From assembly GCF_001435315.1 (NCBI RefSeq), contig NZ_AZGK01000006.1, positions 1-64,000 of the forward strand: a DNA stretch of 64,000 nucleotides. Reading direction: 5' to 3'. Shown one piece after another: positions 1-8,327 of this stretch. Source of the DNA: Lentilactobacillus parabuchneri DSM 5707 = NBRC 107865 (GTDB lineage Bacteria; Bacillota; Bacilli; Lactobacillales; Lactobacillaceae). Both the position numbers and the translations under genes were made by a program. How positions within the stretch are numbered: position 1 is the stretch's first letter; each line of letters opens with the position of its first letter. The notes beneath the pieces are model-generated. The model was not told the origin of the DNA, did not search any database, and saw only the letters and a list, made by a program, of their open reading frames with translations.

Positions 1-20
1 TCGCTTTTGACAACTATTTA

Positions 21-49
21 ATATTATCATGACACACAATCTGTGTCAA
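21..49 (-). promoter_or_regulatory. Promoter reading leftward out of the window, with palindrome
   Basis: On the minus strand TTGACA (44-49) is followed after 17 bp by TAATAT (21-26). A perfect inverted repeat, TGACACA-N5-TGTGTCA (30-48), overlaps the -35 box and spacer and could be a repressor operator. The gene served would start left of base 1, so it cannot be named. Bases 50-135 show nothing else clear. Confidence 0.55.
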
Positions 50-137
50 CGACTTTTTTTAAAATATCATTGATTGAAAAAGTGATTCCTACGAAAGCCG
101 CACTGAATAATATACCGGCTTTTTGAATCATTGTCAA

Positions 138-169
138 CAAAAAAAGACAGACCTTCGATCGGCCTGCCT
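138..169 (-). terminator. tyrS terminator
   Basis: A nine-pair stem with G-U wobbles (145-153 pairs with 161-169), followed on the minus strand by a T run. It lies just after the tyrS stop codon. Confidence 0.75.
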
Positions 170-175
170 CAAGTT

Positions 176-1432
176 CTATTTAACTCTTGCTAAAAAGTAC
201 TTCTTCTTACCCCGGCGAACGATGACAAATTTGCCGTCAAACTTATTCGCTGGATTAATCTCAAAGTTCACATCTTCAATTCGCTCTCCGTTAATCCGAA
301 TTGCGCCATTGGTAATGTCTTCTCTTGCTTGGCGACGGGACTTTTCAATCTTAGTCACATCGGCCAGCCATTCAACAATGTTTAACGGATCTGATGAAAC
401 ATCCACTGACGGCATATTCTTAAATCCCTGTTCGATTTCATTGGTCGTTAGTTCTGCAACGTCCCCGGAGAATAACGCTTCGGAAATGTGTTCTGCCTGC
501 TTGACTGCTTGCTTGCCGTGGACAAATTCAGTCAGTTCTTCAGCCAGCTTACGTTGTGCCTCACGCTTCTCTGGGTGAGTAGCCACTTTTTCCGCCAGCT
601 CATCGATTTCATCTTTATCAAGAAAAGTAAAGTACTTCAGGTATTTGACAACGTCATGGTCATCTTGGTTAATCCAGAATTGGTAAAATTCATAAGGGGT
701 CGTCTTTTCCGGATCCAGCCAAACATTGCCGCCTTCTGATTTACCAAACTTTGTACCATCCGCCTTTAGCAGTAGCGGAATCGTCAGTCCAAAGACCTTG
801 GCTTCCTGTCCTTCCATCTTGTGGATGAGATCAATTCCCGAGGTGATATTTCCCCATTGATCAGCGCCGCCAAGCTGAATCTGAACGTCATTATGTCTGT
901 ACAAATGGAGAAAATCAATTGCCTGAAGAATCTGGTAAGTAAATTCCGTAAACGAAATTCCAACTTCCAATCGGCTGGCAACAATTTCCTTGTTCAACAT
1001 GGTATTGATATTAAACAACTTACCGTAGTCACGAAGAAAATCCAACAGCGATAATTTGGAAAGCCACGTGTAGTTATTAACGATTTCAAACTTTCCGTCC
1101 TGTCCAAACAGTTTTTCCATCTGTGCCGTCAATTTGCGTTCATTACTGCGAACCTTATCCATTGACTGCAGGACCCGCTCCGACTTCTTACCGCTTGGAT
1201 CACCAATTGAGCCAGTTCCACCACCAATCACAATCACTGGGTGGTGCCCAGCCAACTGGAACCGCTTAAGAATCATAAACGGAATTAAATGACCAATGTG
1301 CATACTGTCGCCAGTTGGATCAATCCCAACGTAAATCCCAGCTGATTGTTTGTTGACCAAGTCGGTTAACCCTTCATGATCAGTTTCCTGGTTGATGGCA
1401 CCTCGCCACTTCAACTCATCCAAAATATTCAT
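176..1432 (-). CDS. tyrS: Tyrosyl-tRNA synthetase
   Basis: Cytoplasmic class I aminoacyl-tRNA synthetase that charges tRNA-Tyr. The 418-residue protein has the usual family length. The HIGH motif is at residues 45-48, a KFGKS version of the KMSKS loop at about 228-232, and an S4 RNA-binding domain at about 350-415. The reading frame stays open for 50 codons upstream, but that part is T-box leader. The start chosen is the ATG at 1432, which has an AGGAGG site a few bases upstream. The gene is monocistronic, between its own T-box and a terminator, so its expression should follow tRNA-Tyr charging. Identity is secure. Confidence 0.97.
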   Translation of the reverse strand: MNILDELKWRGAINQETDHEGLTDLVNKQSAGIYVGIDPTGDSMHIGHLIPFMILKRFQLAGHHPVIVIGGGTGSIGDPSGKKSERVLQSMDKVRSNERKLTAQMEKLFGQDGKFEIVNNYTWLSKLSLLDFLRDYGKLFNINTMLNKEIVASRLEVGISFTEFTYQILQAIDFLHLYRHNDVQIQLGGADQWGNITSGIDLIHKMEGQEAKVFGLTIPLLLKADGTKFGKSEGGNVWLDPEKTTPYEFYQFWINQDDHDVVKYLKYFTFLDKDEIDELAEKVATHPEKREAQRKLAEELTEFVHGKQAVKQAEHISEALFSGDVAELTTNEIEQGFKNMPSVDVSSDPLNIVEWLADVTKIEKSRRQAREDITNGAIRINGERIEDVNFEINPANKFDGKFVIVRRGKKKYFLARVK

Positions 1433-1440
1433 CAATAATT

Positions 1441-1690
1441 TCCTCCTAATAAAAAAGTCCCTAACAATTAAATTGCCAGGGACGAAGTTTTTCCGCGTTA
1501 CCACCCAAGTTGTTGCCGATATGTCGACAACCTCTCGATTCATCGGTAACGGGATGATCCGTCTAACATTATTAAGACTCAACAGCTGTATGTTCGTTGG
1601 CCAAGCGCTCAGCTCACATTCCCGCTGAGTTTCTGAATTCTCACGTTGACCAACTACCGGACTGTCTCAACGTCCATGAAACAATAAGTT
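1441..1690 (-). promoter_or_regulatory. T-box riboswitch (Tyr) of tyrS
   Basis: The leader carries the T-box core TGGGTGGTAACGCG at 1494-1507 (minus strand). A terminator hairpin with a T run follows at about 1451-1484, immediately before the tyrS ribosome site. A TAC (Tyr) triplet at 1588-1590, in an AACATACAG context on the 3' side of Stem I, is the likely specifier codon. Uncharged tRNA-Tyr would favour the antiterminator and let transcription reach tyrS. Confidence 0.9.
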
Positions 1691-1691
1691 A

Positions 1692-1720
1692 ATCATAGTG
1701 TCTGAACAATCGGTTGTCAA
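1692..1720 (-). promoter_or_regulatory. tyrS promoter
   Basis: TTGACA (1715-1720) and TATGAT (1692-1697) on the minus strand, 17 bp apart, immediately upstream of the T-box leader. Confidence 0.8.
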
Positions 1721-1735
1721 TGGATTCTAAAGAAA

Positions 1736-2389
1736 TTACAGGCGGCCATTGAGCATTTGTTGATAGTAAAGCCCAGTGTTAGAACGGTAGTGACGAAACT
1801 CTGTTTGAGACATACTTCTGGTTTTCTTTAACGACCACTTTGCGAGCTTCTTGTCAAACGGCTTAATACTCGTGGCGTAATTACCACCCATGATGGTTTG
1901 AGCTTTGAACAAACTGCGTAAAGACGCGTTTGGATATTCGTACAGGTCTTTGGTGCCAAAAGTATGACCCAGCTCGTGGATCACAACCGCACGCCGCTTT
2001 TGCTGATTGTATCGGCTCATCCATGACGTATTGAGTGCAATAACGCCGCTATTTATTTCTGCTACCCCAGCATAACTTGCCCCAAGCTTATTTGTTCCGG
2101 TAAATACTAATCGGGAACGGCTGATTGAATTGGTCCGTTGGAAAACTTTCTTACCGAGCGCGTTGTTCCATTTTTTGGTTGCGTAGGTTATTTCAGGTGT
2201 GTATTTTTTAGCGTCGGATTTAACATAGTACTTGATTGTTCCGTTGTAAGTCAGGTTCTTGCTGGTGTGCATCTCACTGGTAAATTTAATCGTCTGTGCG
2301 GAACTGGATTGGCCAAAAGCTGCGGCTAATCCGATGACAAAAATCAACGTGGTTAACACAAGAACAAAAACATGCTTAAACTTAAACAT
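1736..2389 (-). CDS. Secreted metzincin-like zinc metalloprotease (HExxHxxGxxD type)
   Basis: A 217-residue exported protein with a signal peptide (a hydrophobic stretch at about 8-25, then a small-residue region). The zinc site is HELGHTFGTKD at 138-148. His138 and His142 are ligands, Glu139 is the catalytic base, and Asp148 sits where most metzincins have a third His, as in snapalysins. A candidate Met-turn, TIMGG, follows at about 165-169. The start ATG has an AGGGGG site. The tyrS promoter lies just downstream, so the gene is transcribed alone. Substrate unknown. It resembles the larger protease at 39934 in architecture but differs in the third ligand. Confidence 0.75.
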   Translation of the reverse strand: MFKFKHVFVLVLTTLIFVIGLAAAFGQSSSAQTIKFTSEMHTSKNLTYNGTIKYYVKSDAKKYTPEITYATKKWNNALGKKVFQRTNSISRSRLVFTGTNKLGASYAGVAEINSGVIALNTSWMSRYNQQKRRAVVIHELGHTFGTKDLYEYPNASLRSLFKAQTIMGGNYATSIKPFDKKLAKWSLKKTRSMSQTEFRHYRSNTGLYYQQMLNGRL

Positions 2390-2619
2390 TCAATTCCCCC
2401 TAATTAAACGTCGTGTTCAAAATATTTAGTTGTAGGATGTTACGACAGCCATCCCCTCACTCATAATATATCATGACAGAAATAAGCGGCCAAATTTAAA
2501 GTCTCAAAAAAGTCATCAATTCTTCACACTAAATTCACAATGCAGTTAGTTGTATTTTAAAATGGAGCCATTAGAATTAAGTCGTAAACAAAATCATTAT
2601 ATAGAAGGAAAGTGACACC

Positions 2620-2829
2620 ATGTTAAAAATTACTTACGAAAATGGCGGCGCAACTGAATCAATCGAGTACCAATCGGCCGCTGATTTTCTGGCTAACCAA
2701 CGTCTGGAAGTTCCCGATTTGGAAGATTACTACAAAATCGTTGAGGTCACTTTGGATGGCAAACCCGTTGAGTTGACCGATAAAACAATTATTGGCTTAT
2801 ATAAGAAGTTTGATAACGAACAAGACTAA
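2620..2829 (+). CDS. DUF4649 family small protein
   Basis: A 69-residue acidic cytoplasmic protein with no membrane segment. The sequence (LKITYENGG near the start, LDGKPVELTDK near the end) matches the small DUF4649 proteins common in lactobacilli, whose function is unknown. The start is supported by a GGAAAG site 8 bases upstream. It is transcribed alone and ends at a strong bidirectional terminator shared with the convergent MerR-type gene. Confidence 0.75.
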   Translation: MLKITYENGGATESIEYQSAADFLANQRLEVPDLEDYYKIVEVTLDGKPVELTDKTIIGLYKKFDNEQD

Positions 2830-2842
2830 TCTAAATGACGCA

Positions 2843-2886
2843 AAAAAGGTTGAGACATCTATGAGCAAAGATGTCTCAACCTTTTA
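2843..2886. terminator. Bidirectional terminator
   Basis: A long near-perfect hairpin (AAGGTTGAGACATCT arm) flanked by an A run and a T run, between two convergent genes. Confidence 0.85.
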
Positions 2887-2913
2887 TTCATTTCTTAAAA
2901 ATATTTGTGCAGA

Positions 2914-3354
2914 TTACTCATCATGAACTTCTTCAATCTTAAACGCCGTTTTGCCGTCTTCAATCACACCATAAACGCGCTTTGTATGCGACTCGTCGAG
3001 ATAGCCAAAATCAATCAGGCTTTTATCCGCGTCACTGGAAACCCCCTGAAGCTGCGATTTTAAAAATTGACGCAACACCGGCAGCTGCTGATCAAGTTGT
3101 TTCGCTTTATCAACGGCTGCCTGCAGGGTAAATCCCTGCTCCAAAAACCGGGATACGTGGAAAATAAAAAATAAGGTATGCATTGAATATTCTCTGGCAG
3201 CCCCTTTCTTCTGACTGAGAGAGTGAATGTAACCCTGCTCCTCCCAGTAGCGAAGCTGACGCCCAGAAACGCCGGTGATTTGTTGGACCTGGCCAATCCC
3301 AAATATTAATTTGTCTGTGTCGATGAAGGCATCGTTATTATTTTCTTCTGCCAT
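2914..3354 (-). CDS. MerR-family transcriptional regulator
   Basis: A 146-residue DNA-binding protein. The N-terminal winged helix contains ITGVSGRQLRYWEEQGYI, the MerR signature and close to GlnR/TnrA in wording. A short helical stretch for dimerisation follows. The acidic C-terminal tail has no cysteine pair, so metal sensing is unlikely. The ATG at 3354 is preferred over a GTG three codons earlier, because the AAGGGTGG site would overlap that GTG. There is no glnA next to it, so a GlnR role is not supported. Its target is unknown. Confidence 0.8.
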   Translation of the reverse strand: MAEENNNDAFIDTDKLIFGIGQVQQITGVSGRQLRYWEEQGYIHSLSQKKGAAREYSMHTLFFIFHVSRFLEQGFTLQAAVDKAKQLDQQLPVLRQFLKSQLQGVSSDADKSLIDFGYLDESHTKRVYGVIEDGKTAFKIEEVHDE

Positions 3355-3473
3355 TGTTGCCACCCTTTTTGATTTCTACAGTTAATTATATCAGTTCGGC
3401 CAAACGGGATTCAAAATATTCCGGTGATTTTCAAAATCATTTGTTATAATGCTTTTTGAAAGGTGTGAATGAA

Positions 3474-3674
3474 ATGAGTTTTTCTCCAAAATTAATTGTT
3501 GCAGATGTATCACTAATCATATCGATTGCCCTTGGGCTCTTTATTCAAAAGGCATCGTTGGCCGATGACGTTAAAATCGGCTTGGTGATTCTTGCCGGCA
3601 TCTTTTTGATGGTTTCAGTCGTTATCAATTTGGTTGTCGCAACTCAAAGACGAAAAGAAAAGCGGCAAAAATAA
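3474..3674 (+). CDS. Small two-helix membrane protein
   Basis: A 66-residue hypothetical protein with two transmembrane helices (about 8-28 and 38-58) and a very basic C-terminal tail (RRKEKRQK). The ATG at 3474 is preferred to an upstream TTG because GAAAGGTG then serves as its ribosome site. An extended -10 (TGTTATAAT) ends at 3450. No family recognised. Confidence 0.65.
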   Translation: MSFSPKLIVADVSLIISIALGLFIQKASLADDVKIGLVILAGIFLMVSVVINLVVATQRRKEKRQK

Positions 3675-3724
3675 CTGGCGGGCTCAACACACTTTGAGCC
3701 TGGAATTAAACCAAGACTTACCGT

Positions 3725-3770
3725 ATGAGCGTGAGACATGAACCATTTAAATGTCTTAGGCTTATTTTTT
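3725..3770 (+). terminator. Terminator after the small membrane protein
   Basis: An imperfect hairpin (AGACAT/ATGTCT core with flanking pairs) followed by TTATTTTTTATT. A shorter GGCTCAA/TTGAGCC hairpin lies just upstream at about 3681-3702. Confidence 0.6.
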
Positions 3771-4635
3771 ATTGGCGTTCATAAACTTTCATCAACCCTT
3801 GGGTGCCAAGATCGCCCAACTTCATCTGGTCGACCATCTTCTGGTACAAATCACGGGCAACAGTCGTAGCTGGGAGCTCAATGCCCATTTCATCAGCAGT
3901 ATCCAGTGCGATTCGAAGGTCCTTTAAGAAATGCTTAGCCGCAAAGCCCGGCTTAAAATCATTCCCCAGAATTCTTGGCCCATAGTTGGTCATGCTCCAG
4001 TTGGCCGCAGCCCCACCATTAATTGTTTCAATCATCTGTGTTAAATCCAAGCCGGCCTTTTTTGCATAAACCAGTGATTCAATCATCCCGGTCATCGTCC
4101 CTGCAACCATAATTTGGTTCGCCATCTTGGCGTTTTGTCCCTGACCAGCATCCCCAAATCGTTTAATCGATGTGCCCATTGCCTGCAATATCGCCGATGC
4201 ACGGTCAAATGCTTCAGCGGTTCCGCCGACCATAATCGTCAAGGTTCCCTTTTGGGCACCGACATCGCCTCCGGAAACGGGGGCATCAAGAACACTAATT
4301 CCATTCGGTGACCCGGCTGCCGCAATTTTTTGCGCCAACTTTGGTGAACTGGTCGTCATATCAATTAACAGTTGGCCCCGATGAGCGGTTTCAAAAATAC
4401 CATTTTGGCCAAAGTAGACTTCTTCAACATCCTTGGGAAAGCCAACGATTGTGATGACCGCATCGGTGGTTTTCGTTACTTCAGCCGGTGTATCCCGCCA
4501 GGCAGCGCCCGCCTTTAAGGCGTCGGCCGCGTGATCCTTGGTCCGATTATAAACGACCACTTCAAAGCCGGCCTTCAACAAATTCCTGATCATCCCAGTG
4601 CCCATGACACCAGTCCCAATAAATCCAATTTTCAT
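3769..4635 (-). CDS. 3-hydroxyisobutyrate / tartronate semialdehyde dehydrogenase-family oxidoreductase
   Basis: A 288-residue beta-hydroxyacid dehydrogenase. The Rossmann fold opens with IGFIGTGVMGTGM (GxGxxG), the substrate-binding signature DAPVSGGDVGA is at about 118-128, and the family's catalytic Lys lies in the GQGQNAKMANQ segment at about 163-173. Family members reduce small semialdehydes with NAD(P)H. The exact substrate cannot be read from sequence. It lies 12 bp after rfbB and is probably cotranscribed with it. GGGGTGAG precedes the ATG. Confidence 0.85.
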   Translation of the reverse strand: MKIGFIGTGVMGTGMIRNLLKAGFEVVVYNRTKDHAADALKAGAAWRDTPAEVTKTTDAVITIVGFPKDVEEVYFGQNGIFETAHRGQLLIDMTTSSPKLAQKIAAAGSPNGISVLDAPVSGGDVGAQKGTLTIMVGGTAEAFDRASAILQAMGTSIKRFGDAGQGQNAKMANQIMVAGTMTGMIESLVYAKKAGLDLTQMIETINGGAAANWSMTNYGPRILGNDFKPGFAAKHFLKDLRIALDTADEMGIELPATTVARDLYQKMVDQMKLGDLGTQGLMKVYERQ

Positions 4636-4647
4636 GCTCTCACCCCA

Positions 4648-5631
4648 TTATCGATTTTTAACTTGCCGCAACAACGGCCGCCACCACGTTTCATGATCGA
4701 CGTACCAGGCAATTGTTTCATTCATCCCGACATCAAATTCAATCCGCGGTCGCCACCCCAACTCATTTCGAATTTTGTCATCATTAATTGAATATAATTG
4801 GTCATTGGCTGGACGGTCACGGACATATTCAATCCGTGATTCCGGTAACTGCAATTGTCGAATAATGCCTTCAACGATTTCGTTGTTTGTTTTGTATTGA
4901 TGCGCAGCAATATTGTACACCTCGCCGGCCCGGCCCCTTTTCAAAACGGCCGCAATTGCCGCACAATTGTCTTGGACGTGCAGCCAATCGCGACTATTTT
5001 GGCCGTTTCCATAAATTGGTAAGGATTCTTCTTGGAGGCCGTGTGTGACCATCAGCGGAATTAATTTCTCAGGAAACTGATACGGTCCGTAATTATTTGC
5101 GGAACGGGTAATCGACACATTTAAATTGTATGTCTTAAAGTACGACAGTGCCAAAAGATCAGCGCTGGCTTTTGTCGCCGAATAAGGTGAGCTTGGATTC
5201 AACGGGGCCGATTCGCTAAATTGCTGGTGTGGCAAAGAGCTGCCATAAACTTCATCGGTTGAAATCTGGACGAACTTATCGACGTTGAATTTTTTAGCGG
5301 CAGCCAACAAGACGCCGACCCCATCAAAATTGCTGTGGATAAACGCCGCTGGATTTAAGATGGAACGATCCACGTGAGACTCTGCAGCAAAATTCACAAC
5401 CGCATTAATGTTAAAACCGTCAAAGACCGCTTCCACAGCACTGCGATCGGCAATGTCCCCTTCGACAAATTGATAGTGGGGATCTGCTTTGATATCGTCA
5501 AGATTATTCAAATTCCCAGCGTAGGTTAATGCATCAAAGTTGATCACATGATCGCTTCGGTCTTGCTTCAGCAGATAGTGAATAAAGTTAGCACCAATAA
5601 ACCCGGCACCACCCGTAACTAAAATATTCAA
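4648..5631 (-). CDS. rfbB: dTDP-glucose 4,6-dehydratase (TTG start)
   Basis: A 327-residue extended short-chain dehydrogenase. It has the NAD motif TGGAGFIG near the N-terminus, STDEVYG at about 124-130, and the YSATK catalytic pair. It converts dTDP-glucose to the 4-keto-6-deoxy sugar for dTDP-rhamnose. No rmlA, rmlC or rmlD is nearby, so it is an isolated copy. The start is a TTG at 5629-5631, preceded by a near-perfect AAAGGAGGT site 5 bases away. No better ATG exists. Confidence 0.88.
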   Translation of the reverse strand: MNILVTGGAGFIGANFIHYLLKQDRSDHVINFDALTYAGNLNNLDDIKADPHYQFVEGDIADRSAVEAVFDGFNINAVVNFAAESHVDRSILNPAAFIHSNFDGVGVLLAAAKKFNVDKFVQISTDEVYGSSLPHQQFSESAPLNPSSPYSATKASADLLALSYFKTYNLNVSITRSANNYGPYQFPEKLIPLMVTHGLQEESLPIYGNGQNSRDWLHVQDNCAAIAAVLKRGRAGEVYNIAAHQYKTNNEIVEGIIRQLQLPESRIEYVRDRPANDQLYSINDDKIRNELGWRPRIEFDVGMNETIAWYVDHETWWRPLLRQVKNR

Positions 5632-5717
5632 GCTGGACCTCCTTTTGAAACCCTTGTTAGACTCATTTTACAATATTTGGCAACTGATGATACGACAATA
5701 TCGCAAAAGACAACTTA

Positions 5718-5765
5718 AATAAGGCTGGAAAATCGTTTTGATACCCCGATTTTCCAGCCTTATTT
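5718..5765 (-). terminator. Terminator of the 5772 gene
   Basis: A perfect 18-bp hairpin arm (AATAAGGCTGGAAAATCG) with a T-rich tail on both sides. It lies between the secreted-protein gene and rfbB. Confidence 0.85.
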
Positions 5766-5771
5766 GGATTC

Positions 5772-6278
5772 TTAATCATCAATTGCGTCTTCATTCACCC
5801 AATATTTTGTCGCTTTATGACTTGCCGAGACCCGAATTCTGTAAAAGTCTTCACTTTCACGCTCGCCGTCATCGTCACGATAGTAGGCCTTCGCCTTTTT
5901 ATCCACGTATACCCGTTTGCCGGTCTGAGCTTTAATCTTTTTCCAGCTGTACGTGCGATTCTTTTTCTTGCTTCCCGGCACATACCGGTATAATTTTTCT
6001 TCACGATAATCTTCATCCAGAACCGTTTTAAAATTGACCGTCCGATACTTGATGCTAAATACCTTTGAGGCCTGGAAATATAGCGGCCGAATTGCCCCTT
6101 TGCCGGCATTGGAATCAGCTGTGTATTCAATATCAATATTTTTGCCGATTTTGTTGGCCTGAGCCGACTGCGTGGTTGAAATGTCAGCATTATGGGTGTG
6201 AATGCTGGCAGAAATTCCCACCATCGTCAATGGAATTAGCAGAAGCATTGCCGTATCGGTGAAAACTGATTTTGTCAT
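5772..6278 (-). CDS. Secreted protein, paralogue of the lipoprotein at 12531
   Basis: A 168-residue exported protein of unknown function. The N-terminal hydrophobic segment (about 10-28) acts as signal or anchor. The C-terminal domain of about 110 residues shares a pattern with the lipoprotein at 12531: FKTVLDEDYREEKLYRYVPG, a VYVDKKA segment, EDFYRI, and KYWVNEDAIDD at the end. The ATG at 6278 is used because the alternative GTG at 6287 overlaps the GGGAGGG ribosome site. No enzyme motif is seen. Confidence 0.7.
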   Translation of the reverse strand: MTKSVFTDTAMLLLIPLTMVGISASIHTHNADISTTQSAQANKIGKNIDIEYTADSNAGKGAIRPLYFQASKVFSIKYRTVNFKTVLDEDYREEKLYRYVPGSKKKNRTYSWKKIKAQTGKRVYVDKKAKAYYRDDDGERESEDFYRIRVSASHKATKYWVNEDAIDD

Positions 6279-6446
6279 TGTATGCACCCTCCCGTGTTAA
6301 TTAGTCATTCATCCCTCAATTTGTCGTTATCTTATCTACACCATAATTTTATCTTAATATCCGATTGAAGTTGTGAAGAAAGTGTGAAGATTTTTAGCAG
6401 ATTTATCGGCGACCGAATTGACCGCTTCATTTGGATTGATCGCAAC

Positions 6447-6505
6447 AAAAAACCGGCGACTGAGTTAAAAGCGTGCACTTTTGACTCAGTCGCCGGTTTG
6501 GTGAT
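6447..6505 (-). terminator. Terminator of the iron alcohol dehydrogenase
   Basis: A long hairpin (AAACCGGCGACTGAGT arm) with a T run on the minus strand. It shares the GACTGAGT...ACTTTTGACTCAGTC core with the terminator at 34550. Confidence 0.85.
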
Positions 6506-6550
6506 TTCATATGATCGAACTAAAAGATCTGCTTCAACTTGATCAGCAGT

Positions 6551-7720
6551 CTACTTCATGTCATATGCCTTTTGGAACAACTGAACTAATTCTTCTTTTG
6601 TTCCCTTACGAGGATTCGAGAAAGCATTTCCGTCCTTCAAAGCATTTTCTGCCATTAATTCAAAGTCTTCCGGCTTGGCACCAATTGCCTTGATACTACG
6701 TGGAATGTGGACATCATCAGCCATCTGGCGCATTGCTTTGATTGCCAATTCAGCTGCGTCTCTGGTGGACAAACCATCGGTATTTTCACCCATTGCCTTT
6801 GCTAATTCAGCAAATCGTTCTGGGCAGGCAACCAAGTTATATTCCTCAACAATTGGCAACAGCATTGCACAGCAGACACCATGCGGTGCGTCGTATTGAC
6901 CACCCAATTGGTGAGCCATTGCGTGAACGTATCCTAAATCGGCATTGTTAAAGGCCATTCCACCTAACATTTCAGCCTCAACCATCTTGGTTCGAGCTTC
7001 CAGGTTATGACCATTGGCAACTGCTTCTCTCAAACTTTCTTCACACAATTTGATTGCTTCAATACATTGACCATCCGTAATTTCATTGCGGTTGGTTGAA
7101 ACATATGGTTCGATCGACTGAACAAACGTGTCCATTCCAGTAGCAGCAGTCAATCCTGCGGGAACATCTAATTCCAGCATTGGGTCATTAAACGAAACCA
7201 ACGGAACGTTTCGCCATGATACAACCACAAACTTTAATTTCGTCTTTTCATTGGTAATCACACAGTGACGGGTCAATTCTGATGCCGTTCCGGCAGTGGT
7301 GTTAACGGCCATCAGTGGTGGCAGTGGGTTTTCCAATGTTTCGATGCCGGCTAACTTCGTAATATCATCGCCGTTTGTTAAAATAATTCCGGTTCCTTTT
7401 CCGGCATCATGTGATGAACCGCCACCAACCGTAATAATACTGTCACAGTCGTTCTCTAAATAAACTTTTTTGGAAGCTTCAATATTTCGAATTTTTGGAT
7501 TGGGTTCAACGCCATCATAGATTGCGTAAGGCACACCTGCTTCATCCAGTGATGCAAGGGTTTGGGCAACTGGGCCGTTATCCATCCCCCGAAGGAACTT
7601 GTCAGTCACAATCAAAGGCTTCTTCATATTGAGCATCTTGGCACGATCACCAATCTTCTTAATAACCCCTTTACCAAAGAAGTTAACACTTGGCATTAAA
7701 AAATCGAAATTTTCTTTCAT
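6551..7720 (-). CDS. dhaT: Iron-containing alcohol dehydrogenase, 1,3-propanediol dehydrogenase-like
   Basis: A 389-residue group III alcohol dehydrogenase that probably reduces 3-hydroxypropionaldehyde to 1,3-propanediol with NADH, a redox sink in heterofermenters. The nucleotide motif GGGSSHD is at 99-105. HAMAHQLGG (266-274), PHGVC (279-283) and the C-terminal NPRKGTKEE are typical of DhaT. Metal ligands visible are Asp197, His266 and His280. The fourth position, normally His in GMDxxxH, is Gln201 here (GMDTFVQ). GGAGGAAGAACTC precedes the ATG. No glycerol dehydratase is nearby, so the symbol rests on similarity alone. Confidence 0.82.
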   Translation of the reverse strand: MKENFDFLMPSVNFFGKGVIKKIGDRAKMLNMKKPLIVTDKFLRGMDNGPVAQTLASLDEAGVPYAIYDGVEPNPKIRNIEASKKVYLENDCDSIITVGGGSSHDAGKGTGIILTNGDDITKLAGIETLENPLPPLMAVNTTAGTASELTRHCVITNEKTKLKFVVVSWRNVPLVSFNDPMLELDVPAGLTAATGMDTFVQSIEPYVSTNRNEITDGQCIEAIKLCEESLREAVANGHNLEARTKMVEAEMLGGMAFNNADLGYVHAMAHQLGGQYDAPHGVCCAMLLPIVEEYNLVACPERFAELAKAMGENTDGLSTRDAAELAIKAMRQMADDVHIPRSIKAIGAKPEDFELMAENALKDGNAFSNPRKGTKEELVQLFQKAYDMK

Positions 7721-7965
7721 GAGTTCTTCCTCCTACGAAGTAAATAATTTTCTAACCGCTTTCATCCTAACACCTTGTGAAAAATATGTAAATAGGGGCA
7801 ACAACTATTTCGATAAAATACGTTTTACTAAAACGGTGGCTAATTCCTTGTAAACAAAAGGTTTTTACTAGAGTTTCATTTACATCAGTGATCAAACGCC
7901 AGATGAATCAATACACGAAACAGCCAAGATTGTGAATTTTTAAACCATATTTGTCCGATACGTCA

Positions 7966-7994
7966 TTGATTTTTCCTGAAAATTATTCTACAAT
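7966..7994 (+). promoter_or_regulatory. Promoter of the Met T-box leader
   Basis: TTGATT (7966-7971), 17 bp, TACAAT (7989-7994), just upstream of the T-box transcript. The rest of 7721-7965 holds the promoter region of the divergent dehydrogenase, with no further clear signal. Confidence 0.6.
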
Positions 7995-8000
7995 AAAATA

Positions 8001-8300
8001 AATTTTAATTTACTTAAGTGTTGATGAGAAGAGTAGTGTTTTTTTTGGCCTGCCAAAGAGAGCTTTGATTTGGTGAAACAAAGCCAGGCATAAAACATGA
8101 AGATGATCTCTGAACTCCGATGCGGTCAGTTGGCCAATTCGACGTCAGCAAGCGTTACTTTGCCGAGTATCCCACATTTTGGTGTGGCGTACTTATTGAG
8201 GCTGAAATTGTGAGATTTCAGTGAAGACAGGTGGTAACGTGCACAAAACCTTCACCCTGGATGATGTTGAAAGACATTATCTGGGATGAAGGTTTTTTTA
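8001..8300 (+). promoter_or_regulatory. T-box riboswitch, probably methionine-specific
   Basis: The T-box core AGGTGGTAACGTG is at 8229-8241. A terminator follows, with arm AACCTTCACCC (about 8247) pairing with GGGATGAAGGTT (about 8283) and a T run ending at 8299. At the base of Stem I, AGAGA pairs with TCTCT. The specifier loop just above contains ATG (8103-8105), a Met codon. It controls the cystathionine gamma-synthase-type gene in response to uncharged tRNA-Met. Confidence 0.85.
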
Positions 8301-8327
8301 ATACATTTTTTAAAGGAGAGATTGATA

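Noticed and set aside
176-1582. tyrS start at 1582 giving 468 residues
   Set aside because: The extra 50 codons read through the T-box leader and its terminator. The ATG at 1432 has the ribosome site and gives the normal family length.
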